Part shown: positions 25,564 through 33,436 of the stretch, one piece after another | How positions within the stretch are numbered: position 1 is the stretch's first letter | Layout of the letters: the number at the start of each line of letters is the position of its first letter | Assembly: GCF_040718835.1 (NCBI RefSeq) | Contig: NZ_JBFEFG010000274.1 | Span: 682,001 to 746,000 of the forward strand | Source: Bremerella sp. JC817 | GTDB lineage: Bacteria > Planctomycetota > Planctomycetia > Pirellulales > Pirellulaceae | Direction: 5' to 3' | Length of the DNA stretch: 64,000 nucleotides | Translations under genes and position numbers: made by a program | The notes under the pieces: generated by a model | Databases searched by the model: none | What the model saw: only the letters and a program-made list of their open reading frames with translations | Told to the model about the DNA's origin: nothing

Positions 25564-25854
25564 GTGGCCACAAAGAAGAAGACTGTTAAGAAGGCTGCAC
25601 CGAAGAAGGCAACCACCAAGAAGGCTGCCGCTAAAAAGGCTGCTCCAAAGAAGGCTGCCGCCAAGAAGGCTCCTAAGAAAGCCGTGAAGAAGGCCGCCAC
25701 CAAGAAGGCTGCCCCAAAGAAGACCGCAAAGAAGAAGGTCGTCAAGAAGGCTGCTCCTAAGAAGGCCGCCACCAAGAAGACCACCACGGTAAAGAAGACC
25801 GTGAAGAAGGCTGCCAAGAAGTCGGCAAAGAAGACCGCCAAGAAGAAGGCCTAA
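25564..25854 (+). CDS. Histone H1-like Lys/Ala-rich nucleoid protein
   Basis: A 96-residue protein made almost wholly of Lys, Ala, Pro, Thr and Val in KKAAPKKAATKKA-type repeats; I count 47 lysines and no acidic residue. This composition matches bacterial histone H1-like proteins (Chlamydia Hc1/Hc2, AlgP C-terminus, planctomycete homologues) that bind and compact DNA without sequence specificity. There is no globular domain. GTG at 25564 is supported by GGAGG 8 bases upstream. It has its own terminator, so it is a single-gene unit. The DNA repeats of AAGAAGGCT favour length variation. Confidence 0.88.
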   Translation: MATKKKTVKKAAPKKATTKKAAAKKAAPKKAAAKKAPKKAVKKAATKKAAPKKTAKKKVVKKAAPKKAATKKTTTVKKTVKKAAKKSAKKTAKKKA

Positions 25855-25874
25855 GTAAGCCCGCTTCGCTGAAG

Positions 25875-25900
25875 AGACGCACCCACAACGTGCGTCTTTT
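25875..25900 (+). terminator. Terminator of the histone-like gene
   Basis: AGACGCAC pairs with GTGCGTCT (8-base perfect stem, 7-base loop), extended by a G-U and A-T pairs, followed by TTT. It lies 20 bases after the stop. Confidence 0.75.
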
Positions 25901-25924
25901 CCCTCAGCAAGATCACAACGAGAC

Positions 25925-25954
25925 AGAGCCGTTTTTCCTGCGAAAAACGGCTCT
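25925..25954. terminator. Bidirectional terminator between histone-like and mrp genes
   Basis: AGAGCCGTTTTTC and GAAAAACGGCTCT form a perfect 13-base stem with a 4-base loop; the plus side continues AACTTTTTC. It lies 33 bases beyond the mrp stop on the minus strand. Confidence 0.7.
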
Positions 25955-25987
25955 AACTTTTTCTTGTCACTGTGCTGAAAGTGCTGA

Positions 25988-27055
25988 CTACAGAACAGTT
26001 AACGTCGGCATCGGTGGCTTCTCTGCGGCCGAGTCAGCCAACTGCTTCACCAGCTTATAAGCGATCTGCTCGAACCGTGGTGCGGTCACTTCATTCTGCA
26101 GAACATCGCTGGTCTTTCCGGCGTCACCCTGCTCTCGAATCGAGATCGTAATCGGCACGTCGCCCAGGAATGGAACGCCCATTTCCTCGGCCTTCTTTTG
26201 AGCGCCACCCCGTCCGAAGATGTCCCATTCCTTGCCGGTGTCTGGGCAAACGAAACCGCTCATGTTCTCGACCAAACCGAGTACCGGAATCTTCACCTTG
26301 CGGAACATCACGATCGCCTTGATCGCGTCGAGCAACGCCACTTGCTGTGGCGTGCAAACGACCACGCTGCCGGTCAATGGCAACAATTGGCTCAGGGTCA
26401 ACGCAATGTCCCCGGTGCCTGGTGGCATGTCGATGATCAGATAGTCGAGCGGTCCCCAATCGGTATCGCGGAGGAACTGCGTCACCGCACCATGCAGCAT
26501 GGGGCCACGCCAGATGACTGCTTCGTTCGGATCGACAATCAATCCCATCGAGATGATCTTCATGCCGTCGACTTCCTTCGGCTGAATCCGTTTCTCGATG
26601 ACTTCCGGGCGACCACTCACGCCAAGCAGGTGAGGAATGCTGGGGCCATAGATATCGGCGTCCATCAAACCGACCTTGGCACCCGACTTCTTTAAAGCAT
26701 AAGCGAGGCACGAAGCAACCGTGCTCTTACCAACGCCACCTTTACCGGAACCAACCGCAATGACGCTGCGGGCAGTCAAGCCAATCTGGCCGATCGGTTC
26801 GATCTTGCGTTGATGTTCGCGGACCTGAATGTTGACCTCGGTCAGATCAGGCATCGCCTTTTGAACGGCCGCTTTGGCCAGCTCTTTGGTCTCTTCCCAT
26901 AGCGGCGCGCTATGCGTGGTCAGTTCCAGGATGAACGACGCCTTCGATTCATGGACGTCGACTTCCTTGACCTGATCGGTCGTGGTCACCGGACGACCAC
27001 TAAGCGGGTCTTTGACACTTTCAAGGGCTTTGATGACTTGTTGCACATCAGCCAT
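25988..27055 (-). CDS. mrp: Mrp/ApbC-type iron-sulfur cluster carrier ATPase
   Basis: A 355-residue P-loop ATPase of the Mrp/NBP35 group that carries Fe-S clusters to target enzymes. An N-terminal MIP18-like (DUF59) segment (residues 1-85) precedes the deviant Walker A GKGGVGKS at 104-111. LMDADIYGPSIPHLLG and DYLIIDMPPGTGD follow as expected. The family's CxxC cluster motif is altered here: C270-P-D-T273, so only one of the two cysteines remains. It follows the small 147-residue gene by 81 bases on the same strand. Role assigned from family; cluster handling may differ given the missing cysteine. Confidence 0.92.
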   Translation of the reverse strand: MADVQQVIKALESVKDPLSGRPVTTTDQVKEVDVHESKASFILELTTHSAPLWEETKELAKAAVQKAMPDLTEVNIQVREHQRKIEPIGQIGLTARSVIAVGSGKGGVGKSTVASCLAYALKKSGAKVGLMDADIYGPSIPHLLGVSGRPEVIEKRIQPKEVDGMKIISMGLIVDPNEAVIWRGPMLHGAVTQFLRDTDWGPLDYLIIDMPPGTGDIALTLSQLLPLTGSVVVCTPQQVALLDAIKAIVMFRKVKIPVLGLVENMSGFVCPDTGKEWDIFGRGGAQKKAEEMGVPFLGDVPITISIREQGDAGKTSDVLQNEVTAPRFEQIAYKLVKQLADSAAEKPPMPTLTVL

Positions 27056-27136
27056 GGAGAACTCTCCTTCGAGCGGAAGCAGCTTCGCGAAACGTGTGAG
27101 TTACGTGCCGCGTGGTTTGTGAGTTGAGGGTGGCGT

Positions 27137-27580
27137 CTACCAGGGGAGCCAATCCAAGGGGTCTCGTTCCGTTTCCGGAACTTCGGTTTCGTCAGGAAGG
27201 TCCGCCAGAAAACGATCGATGGTTCGACCAATGATCGGAAGTGATTTCGTTCCAATCAGAACCAATCCACTTCCCATTTCCCAGCAGGCCCGATGCCAGG
27301 CATCCATCTGCTCATCCAGCAACAGCAGAACGTGACATGCCGGCCAGCGACTTCGGACTTCGGCGACTTGCCGGATGCGAGCCGCGACTTGCGGGGCCGT
27401 CATCGAGTCTCGCAGAGCCACCATCAGCAGTCGGTGACTATCCTCTTGCAGCAGCTTGGCGACCTCAGAGGCAATTCGAACCTCGACAAAACCAACCGAC
27501 GACGTCGGCGTCAGCCCCCGCAAGCGGGGAGCCCAGCAAGGCTGAGGTTCGTACAGTACACACCGATCCGATAGATCCAT
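27137..27580 (-). CDS. Conserved-looking hypothetical, receiver-like pattern
   Basis: A 147-residue soluble protein. Residues ~40-125 alternate buried strands and helices (RLLMVALRD, ACHVLLLLDEQ, SGLVLIGTKSLPIIGRTIDRFLADL) in a way that resembles a response-regulator receiver fold, ending with a 'G..VL..K....I.R.L' pattern; the phosphoacceptor Asp is not evident. The C-terminus is acidic and Trp-containing. It lies 67 bases after an NtrC-like gene and 81 bases before mrp, all on the minus strand, so the three may form an operon. Function unknown; the fold suggestion is speculative. Confidence 0.6.
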   Translation of the reverse strand: MDLSDRCVLYEPQPCWAPRLRGLTPTSSVGFVEVRIASEVAKLLQEDSHRLLMVALRDSMTAPQVAARIRQVAEVRSRWPACHVLLLLDEQMDAWHRACWEMGSGLVLIGTKSLPIIGRTIDRFLADLPDETEVPETERDPLDWLPW

Positions 27581-27647
27581 GACAACCTCTACTCATCGTA
27601 AAAAGCGTGGTCCGGGGTGACAACCACGCTCAGCCCCTTCCTACCAC

Positions 27648-29021
27648 TCATTCGAGCCCCCATTGCTCGATTCGACGATGCAATCGGGCCCTCGAAATCC
27701 CTAACATGTTGGCGGCCTGGGTTTTGTTTCCCTTCGCCGCCTTCAAGGTCCGAATCAAGATCTCGCGTTCGTACGCTTCCAAAGCGGCATCCAAATCGAT
27801 CGATTCGGCCTGCTTGGTGTCCACCTTCTTGGCCGGCGTCCGAGCGACATCGACCGGAAAGTCGGTCACGGCCAAGGTAAATCCAGTGGCGACTTCATGG
27901 GCCGTGGTCAGCATCTCGGTTAGTTGATCGATATTGCCAGGCCACTCTTGCTGCTGAAGCCGATCGATCGCGTCGGCCGAGATCGATTGCAGTTGCCGAT
28001 CGGAAGGAACGTTCAATTCTTCCACAATGGCTTGGGCAAGATACGGAATGTCTTCAGGCCGATCGCAAAGAGGCGGCAGTTCAATTTCCAGTGTCGAAAT
28101 CCGAAACGCCAGGTCTTCACGAAACTGGCCGCGGCGCGCCAGCGTCAAAAGCGACTCGGAAGAGGTCGACAAGATTCGCAGGTCGATGTCGATCAGGTCC
28201 AACAGATGCAGCAATTCGCTTTGGGCACCAAGATCCATCTTCTCGGCGTTCAGCAGAATGAGCGAAGCATGCTTGGTTTCGTCTTCATCCAAGCTTCGCC
28301 GGACGAAGGCACGGATGGTAGTTTGCATGATTTCGGCATCCATCAGTTCCCCTTGGATCGAAATCACCGGTCCTGCCTGACCATGGTTCGAGGCGTAACA
28401 GATCGTTCGGGCAACTTGCTCGCGGCCTGTCCCTGGCTGTCCAATGACCAAGACCGGAACACGAGACTGCGATGCCAGGTCGACCAATCGCCGCACGCGG
28501 ATCATCGCCGTGCTGATCCCTACCAGGTGGCTTACCGCATAGCGTCCACGATATTCGTGCCGTAAGGCCTGGAGTGTTGCGTGGATCTCTTCCTGCGGTT
28601 GCAATGCCCCAGAATTGGGAATGCGTTCCGGCGGGGCGAGCATTACCATCACGTTACGAACCAACGCCACCGCATCGGTGTCTGGTTGATCGGTGATCGG
28701 GTAAAAGATCCCTTGCCAGCGAACTTCGTCGGTCGTTTCGTCAGCGACCAGGGTAATCTCGCGCGTTCCGACTTCGCCAAGCCAGACATTCGAGGCGGGA
28801 CAAAGATCGGAGACCAATTGCAGGGCTTTGGGTAACTGGCCGAGCCCGTGATACTTGGCCGCTAGATCGAATAGTTCGTCACGCGAAACGCCCAAGGCTT
28901 TCTCGGCGGCGGCGTTCAAGTAGCGAACCGCGTTTCCTTCACCGAACAACACCACCGGCCAGGCCGCCAGATCGAAGGCCTGGATTAAGAATGTCGTCGG
29001 TTTGCGTGGAGGAGAAGGCAC
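27648..29021 (-). CDS. PAS-AAA-Fis protein, degenerate NtrC-family regulator
   Basis: A 457-residue protein with sigma-54-activator architecture: an N-terminal PAS-like domain (residues ~10-130), a AAA+ module (~165-375) and a C-terminal Fis-type helix-turn-helix (~411-457, TQAANMLGISRARLHRR). The ATPase core is eroded: the Walker A region reads GQPGTGRE at 194-201 with Arg replacing Lys, the GAFTGA loop that contacts sigma-54 is absent, and the Walker B position reads SLILLNAEK instead of an acidic DE pair. The arginine-finger region FREDLAFR (300-307) and PPLCDRPEDIPYL are retained. I infer a DNA-binding regulator that does not activate sigma-54 polymerase in the usual way. GTG start, with GGGAG 8 bases upstream. 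Confidence 0.8.
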   Translation of the reverse strand: MPSPPRKPTTFLIQAFDLAAWPVVLFGEGNAVRYLNAAAEKALGVSRDELFDLAAKYHGLGQLPKALQLVSDLCPASNVWLGEVGTREITLVADETTDEVRWQGIFYPITDQPDTDAVALVRNVMVMLAPPERIPNSGALQPQEEIHATLQALRHEYRGRYAVSHLVGISTAMIRVRRLVDLASQSRVPVLVIGQPGTGREQVARTICYASNHGQAGPVISIQGELMDAEIMQTTIRAFVRRSLDEDETKHASLILLNAEKMDLGAQSELLHLLDLIDIDLRILSTSSESLLTLARRGQFREDLAFRISTLEIELPPLCDRPEDIPYLAQAIVEELNVPSDRQLQSISADAIDRLQQQEWPGNIDQLTEMLTTAHEVATGFTLAVTDFPVDVARTPAKKVDTKQAESIDLDAALEAYEREILIRTLKAAKGNKTQAANMLGISRARLHRRIEQWGLE

Positions 29022-29233
29022 TCCGCAGGCTCCCTGGGTGACGCGAAAGAGGCAGGATTACGATTTTGGCCAAACTTCGTATTATAAACCAACCCTTTCA
29101 GAGACGCGGGGCGCTTGTTAGAAATCCCACAAGCGCGAACAATGGAAAGAGTGTCGGTTCGCAAGGCAATGCGGCCGCCATTTCACTTCAACAACCACCT
29201 TTCTGGGATCGACCGAGGATTCTCAGAATAAGC

Positions 29234-29249
29234 GTTACGGATACGTAAC
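29234..29249. promoter_or_regulatory. Inverted repeat just upstream of the M20 gene
   Basis: GTTACG and CGTAAC flank a GATA loop, ending 15 bases before the ATG at 29265. It could be an operator or a small leader hairpin near the ribosome-binding site. Related TTACG elements occur upstream of polA. Confidence 0.35.
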
Positions 29250-29264
29250 ACCCAGGACTCACTT

Positions 29265-30449
29265 ATGCCGATGGATGTGGTGCAATTGACGCAACGACTG
29301 GTTCAAGTTCCCAGCGTCAATCCGATGGGGCACAAAGTCGATCAGCCCGAGATTCAACTCGAACACCGTTTGGGCGACTTGCTGGAAAAGATCTTCCAGG
29401 AAATCGGGGTCGAGTACGAACGCATGGAAGTCTCGCCGCAGCGCGACAATGTCGTCGCTTGCCTGCCGGGCAGTTCCGATAAGATCATCGTGCTGGAAGC
29501 CCATCAGGATACCGTTCCGGTCGATGGCATGACGGTCGCTCCGTTCGGCGCTAATCTGGTCGACAACCGCATCTATGGCCGTGGTGCTTGTGATGTGAAA
29601 GGTGGCATGGCGATGTGCCTGGCGGTGCTGTCGCGTCTGAAGGAGCAGCCAAGCGAAAACATGCCCACGGTTCTGGTTGCTTGTACCGTCAACGAAGAGT
29701 GCGGCTTCACCGGCGCTCGGCACCTGGCGAGTGTCTGGAAGAGTGGCGACTCGCAATTGATCTCGAAGCTGCCCGACGCCGTCATCGTCGCGGAACCAAC
29801 CTTGATGAACGTGGTGGTCTCGCACAAAGGAGTCGTCCGTTGGCGCTGCCACACCAAGGGTCAGGCCGCGCATAGCAGCAGACCTTCGGTCGGCGACAAC
29901 GCGATCTATCGCATGGGAGATGTGCTGCGGGCGATTCGCGAATACGAACAAACCGTCTTAAACACCGCCGAAGAGCAAGGCGTGCTCGGACTTCCCACCA
30001 TCAGCGTCGGAACGGTGCATGGTGGCGTCAGCGTGAATACCGTGCCAGATCGCTGCACGATTGAAATCGATCGTCGCGTGTTGCCGGGCGAATCGCAGGA
30101 GGCAGTCCGCCAAGAGGTGATCGACTTCATTGCCTCGCGGATCGATGCCCCTGAGAAAGTTGAGCACGATCCTCCTTACATGAGTTCACCTGGCTTGCCA
30201 TTGGCTGACTCGAATCAGGAACTGGCCCGACGTATTGCCGAGGTCGCTTCGGAATTCGGCGTGACCAGCGAGTCGATGCAGGTCGCCTATGGCACCGATT
30301 CGCCGGCGTACTTTGCGATTGGCGTCCCGTCGGTGGTCTTCGGCCCAGGCTCCTTGGCCCAGGCACACACGAAGGACGAGTTCATCGAGATCGAACAGCT
30401 TTACACGGCGACCGATGTCCTGGAGAAGCTTTGTCGCGGCTTCGGCTAA
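29265..30449 (+). CDS. M20-family metallopeptidase/deacylase (ArgE/DapE-like)
   Basis: A 394-residue dinuclear zinc hydrolase. EAHQDTVPVDG supplies the first His-x-Asp metal pair, GRGACDVKGGMA the bridging Asp, and VNEECGFTGA the catalytic and metal-binding Glu pair; a late His in AQAHTKDEF completes the site. The dimerisation domain lies between residues ~185 and ~300. It resembles ArgE (acetylornithine deacetylase) and DapE, but neighbours do not show which substrate is used. It is divergent from the NtrC-like gene with 243 bases between them. Confidence 0.85.
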   Translation: MPMDVVQLTQRLVQVPSVNPMGHKVDQPEIQLEHRLGDLLEKIFQEIGVEYERMEVSPQRDNVVACLPGSSDKIIVLEAHQDTVPVDGMTVAPFGANLVDNRIYGRGACDVKGGMAMCLAVLSRLKEQPSENMPTVLVACTVNEECGFTGARHLASVWKSGDSQLISKLPDAVIVAEPTLMNVVVSHKGVVRWRCHTKGQAAHSSRPSVGDNAIYRMGDVLRAIREYEQTVLNTAEEQGVLGLPTISVGTVHGGVSVNTVPDRCTIEIDRRVLPGESQEAVRQEVIDFIASRIDAPEKVEHDPPYMSSPGLPLADSNQELARRIAEVASEFGVTSESMQVAYGTDSPAYFAIGVPSVVFGPGSLAQAHTKDEFIEIEQLYTATDVLEKLCRGFG

Positions 30450-30514
30450 GAGAGCAAAGCGTTTTTGTCTGATCATCTTCACGCGTTGCCTTCTCTCGAG
30501 CAGCGCGCAGCAAA

Positions 30515-30546
30515 AAGCGAGAGCCAGCTTATGCAGACTCTCGCTT
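30515..30546. terminator. Bidirectional terminator between M20 and Tyr-rich genes
   Basis: AAGCGAGAG pairs perfectly with CTCTCGCTT around a 14-base loop. The minus strand continues with TTTTTG and the plus strand with CGTTGTTTTG, so both convergent genes can end here. Confidence 0.75.
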
Positions 30547-30580
30547 CGTTGTTTTGCTTCAGGCAGCTTCCGCGACGCGA

Positions 30581-30904
30581 TTAAAACACATCCAGCAGGA
30601 AGTGGTGACCCGAGTGGTACAGACGACCGTTCGGGTATGGGTTCTGCCACTGTTCGTTGTAGACAGGAATTCGCATTTCGGCCGGATAGCGATAGTACAG
30701 GCTCTCGCGGCTGCGATAGTAATCGGCACCCTGGAAGTTCTGGGGATAATAGACGTAGGGATAGTGGTAGAACCGCTCCCAGTCATAGCTGCCGTAAGTT
30801 CCGCCCCAGACGCGGCTGAATGCTTGGTCCCCAGCTTCGGCGCTGGATAACGAGACCGACATCATCGCGGCAATAACTAGACCAAACACGATGCGTTGAA
30901 ACAT
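30581..30904 (-). CDS. Small exported Tyr-rich protein
   Basis: A 107-residue protein with a signal peptide (MFQRIVFGLVIAAMM...SAEA). The mature part contains 15 Tyr in under 85 residues, in motifs such as FYHYPYVYYPQNF, YYRYPAEMRIPVYN and a C-terminal YHSGHHFLLDVF. Similar short exported proteins in Rhodopirellula-type genomes are, as I recall, annotated as 'calmodulin-binding'; I see no basis for that function. The start at 30904 follows GGGGGGATC. Possibly an envelope protein. Confidence 0.75.
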   Translation of the reverse strand: MFQRIVFGLVIAAMMSVSLSSAEAGDQAFSRVWGGTYGSYDWERFYHYPYVYYPQNFQGADYYRSRESLYYRYPAEMRIPVYNEQWQNPYPNGRLYHSGHHFLLDVF

Positions 30905-31151
30905 CGATGATCCCCCCAAATAACTTCTGGTTTATTTCATTGGAAGCTGTGGCCAATCACCCACGCTTCCCACGGACACGGAGACATGCCGCACCATAAG
31001 CATCGGCCTGACCGGAACCTGGAATTAAACGAAAATCCCGCAGAACCGGTACGAGACGCAAATTGAGGAGAATAGAACCGGTAATAACGAACGCCAGCGC
31101 AGGCCATGCCACGCCGCTAGCAACCTCTCTGATTCAGAACCTTGCCGACGA

Positions 31152-32141
31152 TTACTCGGCGAACAAGGCGTCGCAGAAGGTATTGGTATCGAAGCGCGTC
31201 AGGTCTTCTGGCTTCTCACCCACACCAATGAATTTGACCGGCAGTTCGAAAGCCTTGCGAATCGGCACAACGACACCACCCTTGGCGGTCCCGTCCAGCT
31301 TGGTGAGCACGATCCCGGTACACTGAGCCGCTTCCGAAAAGCCCTTGGCCTGGCTGATCCCGTTTTGGCCGGCGGTCGCATCCAGGACCAGCAGCACTTC
31401 GTGCGGGCCGTCTTCGATCTTCTTACCGATGACGCGACGCATCTTTTCGAGCTCGGTCATCAGGTTCTTTTGCGTTTGCAGACGACCGGCCGTATCGATG
31501 ATGATCACGTCGGCATTCGCCTTCAGGCCTTCGTCCACCGCACGAAAGACGACACTGGCGGGGTCGGTCCCCTGCTCTCCCTTGATGATCGTGGCCCCGA
31601 GACGTTCGGCCCAGATGGTCAACTGTTCGGTTGCCGCGGCACGGAAGGTATCTCCGGCCCCCAGCACAACCGAGTTGCCTTGATCGATAAACCAGCGGGT
31701 GAGCTTGGCGATGGTGGTTGTCTTGCCGGCGCCGTTCACGCCGACGACCAGGATCACCGTGGGGCCTTCGGCCGCCATCTTGATTGGTTCGGCATCCTGG
31801 TGCATCAGGCTGGCGAGTTCTTCCCGAATGTCTTTCAGGATGTCTTCGGTATGGACGATACGGCCACGGAAGTCGCGGGCGATCCGATCTTTGATCTGCG
31901 TCGCCGGACCGGCTCCCATGTCGGTTTGAATGAGGATGGCGAAGATCTCGTCGAGAAGCTCTTCGTCGACCAGGCGTCCTTCCGCCTTGAAGAGGTCGCG
32001 GATGTCGGTATTCAACAGGCGACGCGTTCGCGTCATGCCTTGCGCTAAGCGGCCAAAGAAACCTGGCTGCTTTTCGGCTCCTGCTTCGGACGAGGTGCCT
32101 TCAGCGTCTTCTTTCTTCTTACCGAAACCGAAAATTCCCAT
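31152..32141 (-). CDS. ftsY: Signal recognition particle receptor FtsY
   Basis: A 329-residue SRP-type GTPase that docks ribosome-nascent-chain-SRP complexes at the inner membrane. A short charged A-region (residues 1-25) is followed by the N domain and the G domain: GVNGAGKT at 134-141, TFRAAATEQL, VIIIDTAGRLQ, and VLTKLDGTAKGG. The frame extends to 32204, but MGIFGFGKKK at 32141 is the conserved type of start, with an amphipathic lipid-binding helix. It is followed upstream on the same strand by nusB and ribH. Confidence 0.95.
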   Translation of the reverse strand: MGIFGFGKKKEDAEGTSSEAGAEKQPGFFGRLAQGMTRTRRLLNTDIRDLFKAEGRLVDEELLDEIFAILIQTDMGAGPATQIKDRIARDFRGRIVHTEDILKDIREELASLMHQDAEPIKMAAEGPTVILVVGVNGAGKTTTIAKLTRWFIDQGNSVVLGAGDTFRAAATEQLTIWAERLGATIIKGEQGTDPASVVFRAVDEGLKANADVIIIDTAGRLQTQKNLMTELEKMRRVIGKKIEDGPHEVLLVLDATAGQNGISQAKGFSEAAQCTGIVLTKLDGTAKGGVVVPIRKAFELPVKFIGVGEKPEDLTRFDTNTFCDALFAE

Positions 32142-32316
32142 CGTTACGACTCTCGCCTTATGCCTATTTAATTGGGCAAACATGAAAGGGGGTCCGCACG
32201 CCAATGTACCCCATTCGAGGCAATTTGTCTGCCGAGGGTTTCAGGTAGCTGCCTTTGCCGACAGAACTGGGCCGGCGGAAAGGTTGCGGATGCCTGAGAC
32301 TTAGAAGGATGCGTGC

Positions 32317-32736
32317 TTACGCATCCCCCAGGGCTTGCTTGCTCTTCAGAATACGATCCAGCAGACCGTTCACGAACTGCGGGCTGTGCTTGCCCCCAAA
32401 ACGCTTGGCCAACTCGACCGCTTCGTTGATGGCAACGCGGGCCGGCGTGTCCGAATAAAGAATCTCGAAAGCCCCCAACCGCAACAAGTTGCGATCGGTC
32501 GCAGCCATACGCCGCAAGCTCCAGTTGTCGGCGAACCGTTCCAACTGCATATCGATTCTCTTGCGATGTTCGCGGGTACCGACCAGGAGGTATCGCCCGA
32601 ACTCGACCAGGTTCTCATCATTCTTCAAGCGTGCGCGAAGGAACTGATCTGCCAGACCGGGATCGGCATCGGGATTAAGGTCCTCTTGGTAGAGGATCTG
32701 AAGAACAACTTCGCGCGCTCGACTGCGTCTTGCCAT
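32317..32736 (-). CDS. nusB: Transcription antitermination factor NusB
   Basis: A 139-residue all-helical protein that binds boxA with NusE to promote rRNA antitermination. RRSRAREVVLQILYQEDLNPD opens the protein, and the C-terminal half has the conserved AINEAVELAKRFGGKHSPQFVNGLLDRI. Length is typical. It lies 101 bases downstream of ribH, a common bacterial neighbourhood. Confidence 0.95.
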   Translation of the reverse strand: MARRSRAREVVLQILYQEDLNPDADPGLADQFLRARLKNDENLVEFGRYLLVGTREHRKRIDMQLERFADNWSLRRMAATDRNLLRLGAFEILYSDTPARVAINEAVELAKRFGGKHSPQFVNGLLDRILKSKQALGDA

Positions 32737-32837
32737 GGGAATCTAAGAGAGTGCCTCGTCTCGAGAAACGTACAACCGGCCTGAATTCGGTGGGGCTGGC
32801 CGGTTGCGTCTGTTGAATTATAGCGAGCGAGCCAGGG

Positions 32838-33320
32838 TCATGGTTTCGCGACTGGCAGTTTTCGGAGAAGTCCCATCATTTCGAGGGCCGCTTCTGCCGC
32901 TTCCACACCTTTGTTTCCGACAGCCCCCCCGGACCGGCTGATCGCCTGTTCGACGGTATTGCACGTCAGAACTCCAAAAGCCACCGGGATTTCGCATTCC
33001 ATCGCCAGGTTACCCAAGGTCTGGCTGACCTGGGTGTTGATGTGCACGTCGTGGGTCGTTTCGCCACGGATCACACATCCCAGACAGATTACCGCGGCAT
33101 ACTTCTTGGTGCGAGCCATTACTGCGGCGGCCAGGGGGATTTCCCAGGCACCTGGTACCTTAGCCACGTCGATCTTGTCGGTGCTGATTCCGCGGCTTTC
33201 CAGTGTTTGCAGCGAGCCGGTCAGCAGCTTGTCGGTAATCGAGTTGTTGTAGGTCGAAACGACAATGGCGACCTGAAGATCTTCCGGCTGGAAGTCAGTT
33301 CCGGTGTAAGTGTTTGGCAC
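32838..33320 (-). CDS. ribH: 6,7-dimethyl-8-ribityllumazine synthase
   Basis: Penultimate enzyme of riboflavin synthesis. The 160-residue protein shows VSTYNNSITDKLL, VPGAWEIPLAAAVMA, the loop CLGCVIRGETTHDVH with the catalytic His pair, and PVAFGVLTCNTVEQA. Start is GTG at 33320 with GAGG upstream. It sits between rho and nusB on the minus strand. Confidence 0.95.
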   Translation of the reverse strand: MPNTYTGTDFQPEDLQVAIVVSTYNNSITDKLLTGSLQTLESRGISTDKIDVAKVPGAWEIPLAAAVMARTKKYAAVICLGCVIRGETTHDVHINTQVSQTLGNLAMECEIPVAFGVLTCNTVEQAISRSGGAVGNKGVEAAEAALEMMGLLRKLPVAKP

Positions 33321-33369
33321 GGAAGGGCCTCGGCAAGGATGCAGATAAATGGGGAGCGAGTCTCAAAGA

Positions 33370-33398
33370 TCCCCCGCCACAGATAGGTCGACGGGGGA
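33370..33398 (-). terminator. Terminator-like hairpin after rho
   Basis: TCCCCCG pairs with CGGGGGA (7 bases, 15-base loop); the minus strand continues TCTTTG. It lies in the 116 bases between the rho stop and the ribH start. The short T-rich tail makes efficiency uncertain. Confidence 0.45.
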
Positions 33399-33436
33399 AC
33401 GAGACAAAACAGAGCCTGGTTGGCCAGTACGCTTGG

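Noticed and set aside
25564..25854. Tandem DNA repeat or CRISPR-like array
   Set aside because: The AAGAAGGCT repetition is explained by codons for Lys-Lys-Ala in the histone-like protein; no spacer structure.
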